A stretch of 64,000 nucleotides of DNA from positions 75,828,702 through 75,892,701 of the forward strand of contig NC_065881.2 in NCBI RefSeq assembly GCF_932274485.2, written 5' to 3'. This DNA comes from Patella vulgata (Eukaryota > Mollusca > Gastropoda > Patellidae). Position 1 is the first letter of the stretch. Every line of letters begins with the position of its first letter. Below the pieces are notes generated by a model. It did not search any database. It was not told the origin of the DNA and was given only the letters and a program-made list of their open reading frames with translations. Shown in pieces: positions 1-9,509 of this stretch. A program made the position numbers and the translations under genes.

Positions 1-228
1 CACCATCATTCTAGCAGCATAAACTGAACAGATATAATGGTTCCTGTAAATATATAATTTCTCTACCTTGATATAATATTCAATATTTCATTTATTTCAT
101 AGATTAAAGTCTCTGATTGTCATGTAAGATATTTTGAAAGTTGAATCTCTAAAAGGAATATCAGTTTAATAATGGTTCAATTCTATTCAGTATTCAATAG
201 ATTTTAATATCAACAATATTTAGACTAC

Positions 229-1607
229 CTCAAACCAACATTGTTAACATCATCCCACATGTTTGGTTCATATTCCCAAAATCTCTTTCCAAGATTATCC
301 AATATTGCCTGAAAAATATTTAACATTTAAAGATATTTTATGTAAAATTTGGATAAAGAGCTGGCCATTTCTGCTATAATAATTCAAAATAATGAAAAAT
401 GAATATGTTAATTACTCTATTCTGAATGACGTTTGAAGTTTTCACAAGAAATGGCCATAATTGGCAGATGGAAACTCCATTCACAGTTCATATTTTCGAT
501 GTCAAGTATGATTGCTATGATAATAAACGAAATTTTTCATCAACATTCTCTGGCCATATAAGCGGTTAACGCTATACGATTTTGGTTTAAACTATAACGC
601 ATAAACTTATGGAAAAACAGCTACTACTATTTGGGTAACGTTTTGAAGAGTATTCTATGTTCTCAACGCTATCAAGCTAATACAATAATACAAAACTGCT
701 AGGGAAAGTTGAATCAGTGCATTGGGGTGGGTGAGTGGGTGGGTGGCCTGTCTGGCTTCGCCATGCCGTTTTCGTTTAATTATAGACTGACGATCAACGA
801 CATACTTACATTTACAGCCGAGTAGGCGTTATTGACCAAGATATCCAGTCTTCCATCCTGTTCATTTTTAACTTTATCAAATAGTTTAACAATATCATCA
901 TCTTTAGTGTGATCACATTGTACTGGTATACATTTACCTCCCCTGTTTTCAACCTGAAATAAATACACATAATAGTAATATTCAACCTAACTAGACTAGT
1001 GTATGACTGGTCTCTGTTATGCTAGAAATGAAAAGGGGGTTTGACTTCTCATTTTTTAGCACGAGCCAAGCTAATGAAGATGGGCATGGCATAGACCATG
1101 CAGTGTGTTATGAGGGAAATTTTACCCAGACAGTAAAGCTAAAGGGCCTACTCTTGCTACGAATTCTAACTGTCATAAACAAATTTATTAAGTTGTAGAA
1201 ATTCATAATTTTCAATGATCTTGCAAAGGTGTATTTTTACTCTAATATTTTATTCTGAATGCTGGCATGGTGGCACCAATAATAAACTTGTTTTGCATAT
1301 ACCGTAACATGCTTATGATATGAAAGGTCATCATCTGAATGCGAAGTCTATTAATTTTGTGGTCTTACTCCACTGACCTACATATGCATCATACCTCTTT
1401 AGCTGTTTCTCTTAGACTTCCTCCAACTTGATCATTCGGAGGATTTAAAGTTCGACCTACAAATAATAATAATAAACAATAATATATTGTAAATCAACAA
1501 ATCCATGTATTGACTCTATATAATGATGACAACAAGTGCACAAAATGGCTGAATCTAATTTCGGTCCATTTTAGAAAAAAAAGAAGAACTGGCCCTTGGC
1601 CAATAAT

Positions 1608-1659
<52 letters not shown>

Positions 1660-1774
1660 GCCTACCTGTTATGTAGACGGTTGCACCAGCTTCTCCTAGC
1701 TGTAGAGCTATACCTTTACCTATACCTCTTGTAGCTCCAGTTACAATACAGATTTTACCTACTAATGTCTTCAT
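229..1774 (-). CDS. DHRS1: DHRS1-like short-chain dehydrogenase/reductase, 5' four coding exons (partial gene)
   Basis: NAD(P)(H)-dependent oxidoreductase of the classical SDR fold. Four exons read in phase: exon 1 1666-1774, exon 2 1395-1456, exon 3 810-953, exon 4 229-308. Every intron is GT-AG (for example exon 1/gtaggc, ttcag/exon 3). They encode about 131 residues, against roughly 313 in human DHRS1, so the catalytic YxxxK half lies beyond the left edge. Visible motifs: cofactor loop TGATRGIG (residues 12-19), AGATVYITGR ending beta-2, GRLDILVNNAY (NNAG-type motif near residue 98) and MWDDVNNVGLR in exon 4. The wording VYITGR, NNAY and WDD.NNVGLR is specific to DHRS1 rather than generic SDRs. 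The start is the ATG at 1774; the frame is open a little further upstream but only through a TTG. Exons 1 and 2 share a split Gly codon. A long (CT)n tract on the transcript strand follows the exon 1 donor. A dead copy of exons 1-2 lies at 24575-25075. Confidence 0.9.
327..530 (+). mobile_element. MITE-C copy, 5' part, in DHRS1-like intron 3
   Basis: Starts with a diverged version of the MITE-C end (ttaaagatattttatg) and continues with the family's 'gataaagagctgg' and 'gctataataatt' blocks, then fades near 530. It sits between exons 3 and 4 of the DHRS1-like gene. The family is described at 42959. Confidence 0.6.
1026..1175 (-). mobile_element. SINE-A fragment in DHRS1-like intron 2
   Basis: Reverse-strand 3' half of SINE-A: 'gctaatgaagatgggcat', 'cagtgtgttatgagggaaat' and 'cctactcttg' are recognisable. 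Old and diverged, with no tRNA head left. Confidence 0.65.
1611..1656. repeat. (GA)n microsatellite at the DHRS1-like exon 1 donor
   Basis: About 23 uninterrupted AG dinucleotides. On the transcript strand this is a (CT)n tract that begins about nine bases inside intron 1, just after gtaggcata. Confidence 0.95.
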
Positions 1775-1916
1775 ATTGTTTTCTCTCAAACTTTTACTTT
1801 ATCTAAAATATATATAGAGTCTAAGCATGAGACATTGATATTAGTCGATTATGCATGAAGACAGTGATATTATAATAGTTGCTGTGAAGAAATAGTGTAG
1901 CTTTACTCAGCCTCTT

Positions 1917-1996
1917 TTATCTTCATCAGCCCAGTCGGTGCAGAACAGTAGGATATGTTAAGCCCCATTTCATTTAATTTTTTTTCATTTCCTTTG
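1917..1996 (+). mobile_element. SINE-A 3' end fragment
   Basis: Matches the SINE-A 3' end: 'cttcatcagcccagtcggtg', 'cagaacagtagga', then the 'ccccatttcattt' tail. It lies upstream of the DHRS1-like start codon. Confidence 0.7.
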
Positions 1997-2104
1997 AAAG
2001 TATACAATAAGTAAGTTTTAAGTAATGTCTCCTAGAGGTAGGCTAAATGGTATACAATTTTAGAATAAAAAATGTCGCAATCGAGCAAATGTTTGGCCTA
2101 CAAT

Positions 2105-2222
2105 TCTATGGTTGCAACCAGGGACAGATAAAGCTTGCATGGACCCCCTGGCTGAAAATGTCTTGTGAGGCCCCTGGCTGCAGAAATTTTGCCCTTTAAC
2201 TTCAACAGTGAAAAGGCAATTT
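2105..2222. repeat. Low-copy dispersed repeat (partner at 26265-26345)
   Basis: Contains 'ggcccctggctg' and 'cagtgaaaagg' in the same order as 26265-26345, with 'aagcttgcatgg' here against 'aagcttacacgg' there. A degraded dispersed repeat of unknown class. Confidence 0.45.
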
Positions 2223-2639
2223 GTACATCACATGACATCTGTGCAACCTACACAAAAAATTTTATTGGAGGTACGTGGGACAGCCCTTAATCCGGTGCCT
2301 ACGCCGTAGCCTACACAAGCGGAATTGATACTTATTTCATATAAATAAGGTCTTGCCTGCTAATACTGTAACATACAAACTGCTAATACAAACCCGTTAG
2401 CGAACTTTGAGTCAACTTTGACCTGTTTCTGTTTACAGTAAATTTAAGTTACACAACCGTGTCGTTACACTGTTCAGCTACGATGACTACCGATTATCAA
2501 CATCACAACCATGTTTTGTTAGGCGCGCCCTACTTGAAAGTTCCTCGTGCAAAATATGGTATTTTCGGCTAAAAATTCTAAAATGTCATTTACAAATTAA
2601 AAGTCAATCAATTCGCCTTCTGTGACAATTTGGACTTTC

Positions 2640-2716
2640 ATCCTCCGTACCCCAAAAATATGCAGGAAAGGGACATGACTCGTGTATAATTATGTAGGGA
2701 TCAGACCACGGTTATT
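2640..2716. repeat. Low-copy dispersed repeat, inverted partner at 27948-28030
   Basis: 'gtagggatcagaccacgg' occurs here and as its reverse complement near 27948, with further matching words (agggacatgactcgtg against the reverse of caggagttatgtccct). Class unknown. Confidence 0.45.
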
Positions 2717-2823
2717 TTCATCTGTATTTAGAAGCAAATCATTTTATAGATTTATGAGCTGGCATGGTCATTATAAACTTGATCCATTTCCTTTCCGCAT
2801 ATTCATGTTAGAAGAACTAGATG

Positions 2824-2886
2824 TTGAACAAGAAGACCGTTCGTGATGCCTATGCATTACCACGCATAGAGGAAATTTTGGAAACC
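2824..2886 (+). mobile_element. Ty3/Gypsy reverse-transcriptase relic (fossil)
   Basis: A 21-codon open stretch reads as part of the Gypsy RT region around DAYALPRIEE; the young element at 7091 has the same DAYALPRIEE motif. It stops against the foldback at 2890. Only a small piece of a broken old element is left. Confidence 0.7.
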
Positions 2887-2889
2887 TAT

Positions 2890-3350
2890 ACCCACATAAC
2901 AATATGATGTTAATTTTACGTTACATTTACGTAAAAATGGTCAGTCAGTTTACCATCATTTTGCTCATCTTTTTAACGATAATTTTACGTCAGGAAATGA
3001 CGTTAATCTAACGTAAACTTTACGTCATTTTTACGTTATATTTACGTCATTTTCTGACGTAAATCTAACGTAAACTTTACGTCATTTTCTGACGTAAATC
3101 TAACGTAAAATTTGCGTAAAGTTTACGTCATTTTCGTTAGATTTACGTCAGAAAATGACGTAAACTTTACGTTAGATTTACGTCAGAAAATGATGTAAAT
3201 ATAACGTAAAAATGACGTAAACTTTACGCTAGATTAACGTCATTTCCTGACGTTAAATTGTCGTTAAAAGGATGAGCAAAATGATGGATATCTAACCGAT
3301 CATTATAACGTAAATCTAACATTAAATTAACATCATTTACGGATGCAATT
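2890..3350. repeat. Foldback element made of TTACGTCA/TGACGTAA words
   Basis: Two imperfect inverted arms meet near 3125. 'tttgctcatc' at about 2960 pairs with 'gatgagcaaa' near 3281, and the outer arms carry 'atgatgttaat' against 'attaacatcat'. The arms are themselves built of alternating ACGT words (TTACGTCA, TGACGTAA, ttacgttagatttacgt). A related element lies at 21570-22226, and both show an end resembling 'tacccacataac' or 'tacccagttaac'. Probably a non-autonomous foldback DNA element; no protein is encoded. Confidence 0.85.
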
Positions 3351-3460
3351 CTAAAGTCAAATTTTGATGAGCATTAAAACCTTCAAAATTATTCATTATT
3401 TGCGGCAGTAAATGGGAAGTACATTCAACCAATAATCAAATTTTCCTGACCCGTGGGTGA

Positions 3461-3685
3461 GGCTAAAAGTTGAGTGGTCCAACGTGTGCGCTTTTGATCA
3501 TAAGGTCTGTTATTGAGTCAAGTGGTTTGTTTCCACACCCAACTTGAACATGGGTTTTCTCTGGGTCCTCCTACTACTAAAGATTCCTGGTGCGGATGAA
3601 TTATTCAACTTGAATTGAATCACTTAGTCCCAAAGGACAGTTTATGTTTATTGGATGTTTTACCCCATTGCTCTCTATCTACCCA
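3461..3685 (+). mobile_element. SINE-B copy, diverged
   Basis: Follows SINE-B order: 'cataaggtctgttattgagt', 'gggttttctctgggtcctcc', 'ctactactaaag', and the end 'ttaccccattgctctctat'. Many substitutions mark it as an old copy. Confidence 0.7.
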
Positions 3686-3859
3686 TAACCAGTCAGAATT
3701 CTAAATGTATTGCACAGAAAAGTTAAAAATCTAGCAGAATTATATGACAAAATATACTACAAGTATGTATACATATACTTTATTTAAAAGACAAAAATAT
3801 AATGTTATAAAATACAAAATACACATTTAAATATTAACTTTTTTTATCCACAGCTGTTT

Positions 3860-4058
3860 GAGAAATGAAGACGGGCATATGCCACACAGTGTGCAGAGCT
3901 ATGGCATACTCTTATATAAAATTCCAACTGCCAAGGGATCTTTCACACACACACACACTTGAGTTTACACTGTACCTTGGTTTTTTTGTCCCTTCCGTAT
4001 GACTAGTCAGCCATCCATGTCAGGTCCTCTGTCCGGCATCACTGACACGGGAAAATGT
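3860..4058 (-). mobile_element. SINE-A copy, partial
   Basis: Reverse-strand SINE-A: 'atgaagacgggcatatgcca', 'ccaactgccaagggatcttt', 'catcactgacacggg'. A short (CA)n has grown inside it near 3948. The tRNA head is missing. Confidence 0.75.
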
Positions 4059-4204
4059 TCAAGAAAAAGGTCTACATTAGCGCTATGAAAGTGTTGATAT
4101 GCATATAAGAAAGAAAAAACTGGGATATTGACAAATTGGGCCAAAACCTATAGCCTCTATCTTATTTGCTCAAGGTATTGATGGAATAGGAGTTAACTTT
4201 GGAA

Positions 4205-4420
4205 TGAGTGAAATGAAATGGGGTTTAATGTCCTATTCCGACAGGGCTAATGACATGGAAATATGCTATACAGTGTCCTATTATGGAATTTTATCCAGAC
4301 AGCGGCGCTAAAGCCTACTCTTATATCGAATTCAAACTGCCAAGGGATCTTTCACGTGCACACCAATGTGTGCACAGGACCTCGGTCATTCATACCATCT
4401 AAACGACTAGACTAGGGAGA
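4205..4420 (-). mobile_element. SINE-A copy, 5'-truncated
   Basis: Reverse strand: tail 'gaaatgaaatggggtttaat', then 'cctactcttatatcgaattc' and 'cgtgcacaccaatgtgtg'. Ends in the middle of the body, typical of 5' truncation during reverse transcription. Confidence 0.8.
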
Positions 4421-4539
4421 ATTAACCAAGGAAGGCAAAGTCCTGAAAAGCTGTATATTGATAATGCTTGTCCTCTCACAATCGGAATGATTCACATTTC
4501 ACACCCAGTGTACGGACAAACAGGGCCAAAATTGATATG

Positions 4540-4700
4540 TGGGTGTATAAACAAAGATATATACTACACCAATATTACATGTGTTGCAGAATTGGTTTAA
4601 CACATTTCAAATATAATTGTAACACGGATATTTGCAATGGTTGATCCATGACAAAAGATTTGAAATATTTTGAAGAGACGCAAAAGGTTACGCCATACAG
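4540..4700 (+). repeat. Paralogue of the sequence flanking the young LTR element (empty-site copy)
   Basis: Resembles 6940-7090 joined to the bases after 16004: 'ctacaccaatatta', 'aaatataat', 'gcaatggttgatc' against 'gctatggttgatc', and finally 'acgcaaaaggtta'. In the other copy 'aacg' is duplicated around the LTR element, so this copy shows what the site looks like without it. Confidence 0.7.
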
Positions 4701-4999
4701 TGTGCTATGAGGGAAATTTTGCCCGGGCAGCAGCGCTATGGCCTACTCTTGTATCGAATTCCAACTGCCAGGGGATCTTTTATGTGCACGCCAATGTGTA
4801 CACTGGACCTTGTTTTTTTTTTGTCCCATCCAAACGACTAAACAGCTGTCCTCGTCAGGCCCTCCGTCCTGCATCACTGACAATGGGAAACCACACCGGA
4901 AAATCAGGATGAACTTTCTCGGCCAATGCAGGGATCGAACACCCGACCTCAAGGCTAGCGAGTCAGCGTCTTACCCACTTAGCCACATGATCCCCCCTT
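4689..4999 (-). mobile_element. SINE-A copy with tRNA head
   Basis: Reverse strand from 'cgccatacagtgtgctatga' through to the tRNA-like head (reverse of 'gtggctaagtgggtaagacg' and 'gtgttcgatccctg'), ending in a C-run at 4998. Lacks the extreme 3' tail. Confidence 0.85.
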
Positions 5000-5203
5000 G
5001 GCCTCTGTACATGTAGAGATGAATTTTGAGCTACCTTTATATATATATATTTCTATTTTTAAAACCCGCGACAAGTATATTTATATCAAGGATGTAACCC
5101 TCTATCAGTTAACCCGTCACGGATTGGTTGCATTGGTGAACCGGTTCAAAATATTCGTTTCATATCATACCTGACCTTCAAATCCAGGAATTGTAGCCAC
5201 AAC

Positions 5204-5565
5204 GGGGATCACGTTGGTTAAGTCGGTAAGACACTGGCTATCTAGTCTGGAGGTCGGGTGTTCGATCCCTGCATTGGCCGAGAAAGTTACTCCAGATTTT
5301 CCGGCGTGGTTCTCCCTTGTCAGTGATGCAGGACAGAGGGCTAGACAAGACAGCTGTCTAGTCATTAAAATGGGACAAAAAAATGAGGTCCCATGTACAC
5401 ATTGGCGTGCACGTACAAGAGCCCTTGAAGTTAGAATTCGATATAAGAGAAGTCCGTAGTGCCACTGTCCGGGCAAAATTTCCCACATAGCACACTGTAT
5501 GGCGTATGCCCATCTTCATTAGCCCAGTTCAGAGCAAAACAGTAGGACGTTAAACTTTCATTTCA
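5204..5565 (+). mobile_element. SINE-A, near full length
   Basis: tRNA-derived SINE. The head carries an A-box-like 'ttggttaagtcggtaag' and a B-box-like 'gtgttcgatccctg', signatures of an internal RNA polymerase III promoter. The body runs about 300 bp through 'gccgagaaagtt', 'gtcagtgatgcagga' and 'cttcattagcccagttc'. It ends with 'gacgttaaac' and an ATTTC-type tail. Confidence 0.88.
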
Positions 5566-5596
5566 CTAGCCACAGCTCTGTTTTCTTTCACCAAAG

Positions 5597-5880
5597 GGGG
5601 TGGGGGGTGGATGGCTGAATGGTTAGCGTGCGCGCGCTGTATCATAAAGTCTGTCATTGAGTCGACTGGCGTGATTTCGAAACCCCGGTTGTACGTGGCA
5701 AGGAGTAGGGTCGCCTGTCCAACCTCGTGGGTTTTCTCCGGGTCCTCCGGTTTCCTCCCACTGCTAAAGACCCCTACGCGCAAGCAAATTATGTAAATAA
5801 AAAATTAAACCATATGTTAGTCCCGAAATGACCTAGTTTGTGTTGAGTGGACGGTAAACCCCATTTCTCTCTCTCTCTCT
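5597..5880 (+). mobile_element. SINE-B, full length, first of a stacked pair
   Basis: Second tRNA-derived SINE family. Head: A-box-like 'tggctgaatggttagcg' and B-box-like 'tggcgtgatttcgaaacc'. Body: 'gggttttctccgggtcctcc', 'cactgctaaagacccctac', 'accatatgttagtcccgaaa'. Tail (CT)n. It is bracketed by 'tttcaccaaag' copies at 5586-5596 and 5880-5890, its target duplication. Confidence 0.92.
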
Positions 5881-5890
5881 TTCACCAAAG

Positions 5891-6260
5891 GGGGGGATCA
5901 AGTGGCTAAGTGGGTAAGACGCTGGCTCGCTAGCCTGGAGATCGGGTGTTCGATCCCTGTATTGGCCGAGAAAGTTCATCCTGATTTTCCGGCGTGGTTT
6001 CCCTTGTCAGTGATGCAGGACGGAGGGACTGACAGAGGGACAGCTGTCTAGTCGTTATGGGACGAAAAACCGAGGTCCCGTGTAGACATTGGCGTGCACG
6101 TAAAAGATCCCTTGGCAGTTGGAATTCGATATAAGAGTAGGCCGTAGCCCCGCTGCCAAGGCAAAATGTCCCTCATAGCACACAGTATGGCATATTCTCG
6201 TCTTCATTAGCCCAGGTTAGGAGCAGAACAGTAGGACGTTAAACCCCATTTCATTTCATT
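5891..6260 (+). mobile_element. SINE-A, full length, second of a stacked pair
   Basis: Complete head ('ggctaagtgggtaagacgct', 'gtgttcgatccctg'), body and 'ccccatttcatttcattt' tail. A third copy of the target word 'tctttcaccaaag' follows at 6261-6273, so this SINE entered the same target sequence as the SINE-B immediately before it. Confidence 0.93.
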
Positions 6261-6548
6261 TCTTTCACCAAAGACCACATAAATACTTCATTTAGCACTT
6301 GTCATTTGAAACAGTTATAGCCTATGTCTTGTCTGGAAGAGGGGGCATCATCACATTACCATACAGGGTATAAGTCTATGTTGAGTATAAGTCAAATTGC
6401 CAAATTTTATATTTTTCCGACCTACTTCCATAATTAAGTAGAGGCGGTATATAAGACTAATGTTTTTCAACTCCATGAGTTTCGGGACTGTTATCCTAGT
6501 CTAATACCGTGCCGGTGTACGCCGAAGAAAAGTTGGGCCATATAAATA

Positions 6549-6928
6549 ATGAGGGTCTGGGACAGTTGTCAATAACACTTGCATTTATAAACAAACATGA
6601 ATCGTGATGACGAATTAGGATTCAATAAAAAAAACAACATAGATATGGCCCATGAAGAGAGAAATTTTACAATAAAAAAAATTAAGAGTGTTGGATATTG
6701 AACTGACAATGCAATCAAATGGATTTTCGGAAATGGCATTCTTATATAAATTTCATGGGCGTCAACATCTTGTTTTAGGACTAGTTACCTCCCTTAGACT
6801 TTGTTTATGATAATGTAAAAGACCGGATAATCTAGCCTATGACCGATTATTCTCAAATGTTGACAACGCAACCACACTAATATTCGTAGAATATAGAATA
6901 TTTTTTTCTAGATGATAGAGACTAAAAA
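6549..6928 (+). repeat. Dispersed repeat, same family as 34926-35403
   Basis: Long collinear similarity to 34926-35403: 'gagggtctggga', 'gatgacgaattaggatt', 'atatggcccatgaagagaga', 'ttacctcccttaga', 'actaatattcgtagaatat', 'gatgatagagacta'. No ORF; class unknown, possibly a non-autonomous element. Confidence 0.8.
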
Positions 6929-7090
6929 TATGCCAACATTGAAATGTGTGCATAAATATGGTATATACTTAACTACACCAATATTATACATATGTCATAG
7001 AATTTGTTACACACATTACAAATATAATCTTAATAGAGATCTTTGCTATGGTTGATCTATCAGTAAAAATTGGAAGATTTGTAAGGAACG

Positions 7091-7891
7091 TGTGGTAGTG
7101 TATATTTGTGTATATTTGTATTTATTGTATCTTGAATATTTGTTGTATTATTGTCCCTTTAATATATTAGTTATTTATGGTATATTTGGTGTTCGTTGTA
7201 TTGTCCCTTTAATAGTCCATCTCTAAGCTGGTTAAGAATATCTTTACAACAGCAAGTCTAAACTCTACTCACTTTTAACTCACTAAAATAACCACATCTC
7301 AGCTTCTCTTTCAAATCTCACTTGCATCTTAACCTTGTTACAAGGAGGATCACATTCTGTCACTTGGTAAGTTTTATATTTATTTGACTGACTTTAATAT
7401 TTTATCTGTTTAATATGGTAATGTAATTAGAATATATTTATATATATGAAATAATTAAGTTATTAGTATATTTCTATAAGTATTTCCATAAGTATGTTTG
7501 TGTAATTGAGAATATTCTACTCTCGGCTATTTAGTGTTAATTTATTCATAACCTTAATTTCAGTCTTTGTGTCATACTGTGTCTGTATGGTAGCCATATT
7601 TAAGACATCAACCCTATTATAAACTCCTATTTTATAGGGTATGTATATGTATTTGTATTAGTTAAAACTCATTGTAAATATCTTATTCATTCCTTTGTTT
7701 CAAATCAATTATTTCCCGCCACTATTTTAAATATATGTATATAGTGTAAACTATTACTATTCTTGATTTTTATACATTTCTTTATGTCTTTCAGAGTTTT
7801 TTTATATGTATACTAAATTGATGATCCACAATAAAATCCTGAACCCATGACCTGGTGTTTTGTTCGTCTTTGTGAATAGAACCCTGCTACA
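7091..7891 (+). repeat. 5' LTR of the Ty3/Gypsy element
   Basis: Begins tgtggtagtg and ends ctgctaca. Contains an AATAAA at 7830-7835 shortly before the 3' end, a plausible polyadenylation signal for the R region. Partner of 15203-16004. Confidence 0.95.
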
Positions 7892-7895
7892 AATT

Positions 7896-7910
7896 TGGCG
7901 CCCAACGTGG
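7896..7910 (+). promoter_or_regulatory. Primer-binding site, tRNA-Lys type
   Basis: TGGCGCCCAACGTGG begins four bases after the LTR. This matches the start of the primer site complementary to the 3' end of tRNA-Lys(1,2), which is known from lentiviruses and spumaviruses. Confidence 0.85.
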
Positions 7911-9247
7911 TTTTGGTGGATTGATATTTTCAACGTATTTCAAGTTCATCATTTTCAAGTTCTACAGTTCTACAGCTACAAACAGTTTCAAACGTGTGTC
8001 AGTGTTAAGTGTTAATTACTAATTCATTGGATCCAATGTAAGTTTTATAAAATTATATTATTTAAGTAATTAAGTACTGGCCAGAGTGTGTGAGAGTGAA
8101 GGGTGATAACCGGTTTGTTTTGTTTTGTCTTGTCCTTTATGTTCTGTGTTATTTTGTGTATAAATATCTATATAATAAGTCATAATTTATATAGTCTATA
8201 TTTTGCAACACTTGATTTTGAGAATCATTTGCTTTCATAATATATCTACATATTTGTTTATATATACAAATACAGTTTGATAAATATATCATAAATATAA
8301 TATAATTAATAGTTATTACATACTATTGGTATAACTATAACATTTATACATTTACAATTGCTTAGTTACCATATATTAACGTGTCTAGTACAGTATCGTG
8401 TATTTTCCTGAGAAACATATTTCATAATTTAGTTTATTTCATATTTAGTAAATTTTAAGAGACAGCCTTGACAGACATTTTACTATTGATTTAAAAACAG
8501 CCACACACTTGCTTGGTTAAGCGCATCCACTTCACTACACATAAACTTCTATAATTAACAACTATCATATCTATCTACATCTATAGCTAATAATAATTGT
8601 CTTTTAGTTTTGGTGGTCAAATAATAGATATTATTCTCAGGTAATAACTATTGATTGACCTAGTTGGGTAATGTTGTTTGAATTTTCCCACTTGTAACTT
8701 TCTGGTATGTCAACGTGACCTGCTTTGTTATTAGGTGTGGTGTATAGTCTTGATTGTCAGTTCTGTTTTGATATCTTTTGTCACTGTCGACTATTGTTCA
8801 TTGATTTAGTCTTGGTCATTGTAGCTTTATTTTATTACTCCAGGTTTCATATATTGTAGTCTTGATTGTCCAAGCTGTTTATACTTGTGATCTTCTTGAC
8901 TGTGGATTCGGTTGTCAACTTTAATGTTTATGTTTTCTAGACTTGTTTATTCAGTGATATATTTTCTTGTAGTATTCCAGTTGTGTCACCTTGATCTTAT
9001 TCTGTAGACTTGTATACCCAGTCGTGATTTATCAGAAAATTCTTGTGCTCTTTCACTCTGATTTTCAACTTGGATATGCAGTATATAATTTATTCATCTT
9101 TTCATTTATAAATTATCCTTGTTTATCGATTATAGACTTTGTTTTCCAGTTTGAATTTAATTTCACATCGAAATAAATTTCAACTTTTCTATTTTATTTC
9201 AATTTTACTTGGAATTTGTTTTTCGTCTGAGTTTCAACTTGATTGAA

Positions 9248-9420
9248 TTTTGTGTTTTCAATATCTAAGATTGTATTTTATTACAACATTACAGTTTCAA
9301 CTTCGTTTTTTTCTTATGTCGTTTAGACATAGTTTTGTGTTTTCAATATCCAGGGTTGTATTTTATTATAAAGTTTGGGTTTCAACATTAGTATTTTTTT
9401 CTTATGTTGTTTAGACATAG
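9248..9420 (+). repeat. 85-bp tandem duplication in the element's leader
   Basis: Two units with period about 85: 'tttgtgttttcaatatc' at 9249 and 9334, each ending '[c/t]gtttagacatag' or similar. It lies in the roughly 1.6-kb AT-rich untranslated leader (7911-9509) between primer site and gag, where I see nothing else. Confidence 0.8.
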
Positions 9421-9509
9421 TTGGCTAGTGTTATATCATATTTCATTTTCCGTTAACATTTTGTCATTGTTTGATGAGTTGGTTATATTCTATATTTTGT
9501 ATTTTCATT

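Noticed and set aside
1510-1734. Plus-strand open frame through the (GA)n tract
   Set aside because: It is a microsatellite translation antisense to DHRS1-like exon 1.
5204-5290. tRNA gene candidates in the heads of the SINEs
   Set aside because: A- and B-box-like sequences are clear but lie at the start of repeated 280-370 bp units with tails and target duplications; no complete cloverleaf was seen.
5165-5488. 107-codon minus-strand open frame, and similar ones at 20665, 43189 and 58661
   Set aside because: They are translations of SINE-A copies on either strand; the recurring peptide pieces follow the repeat, not a gene.
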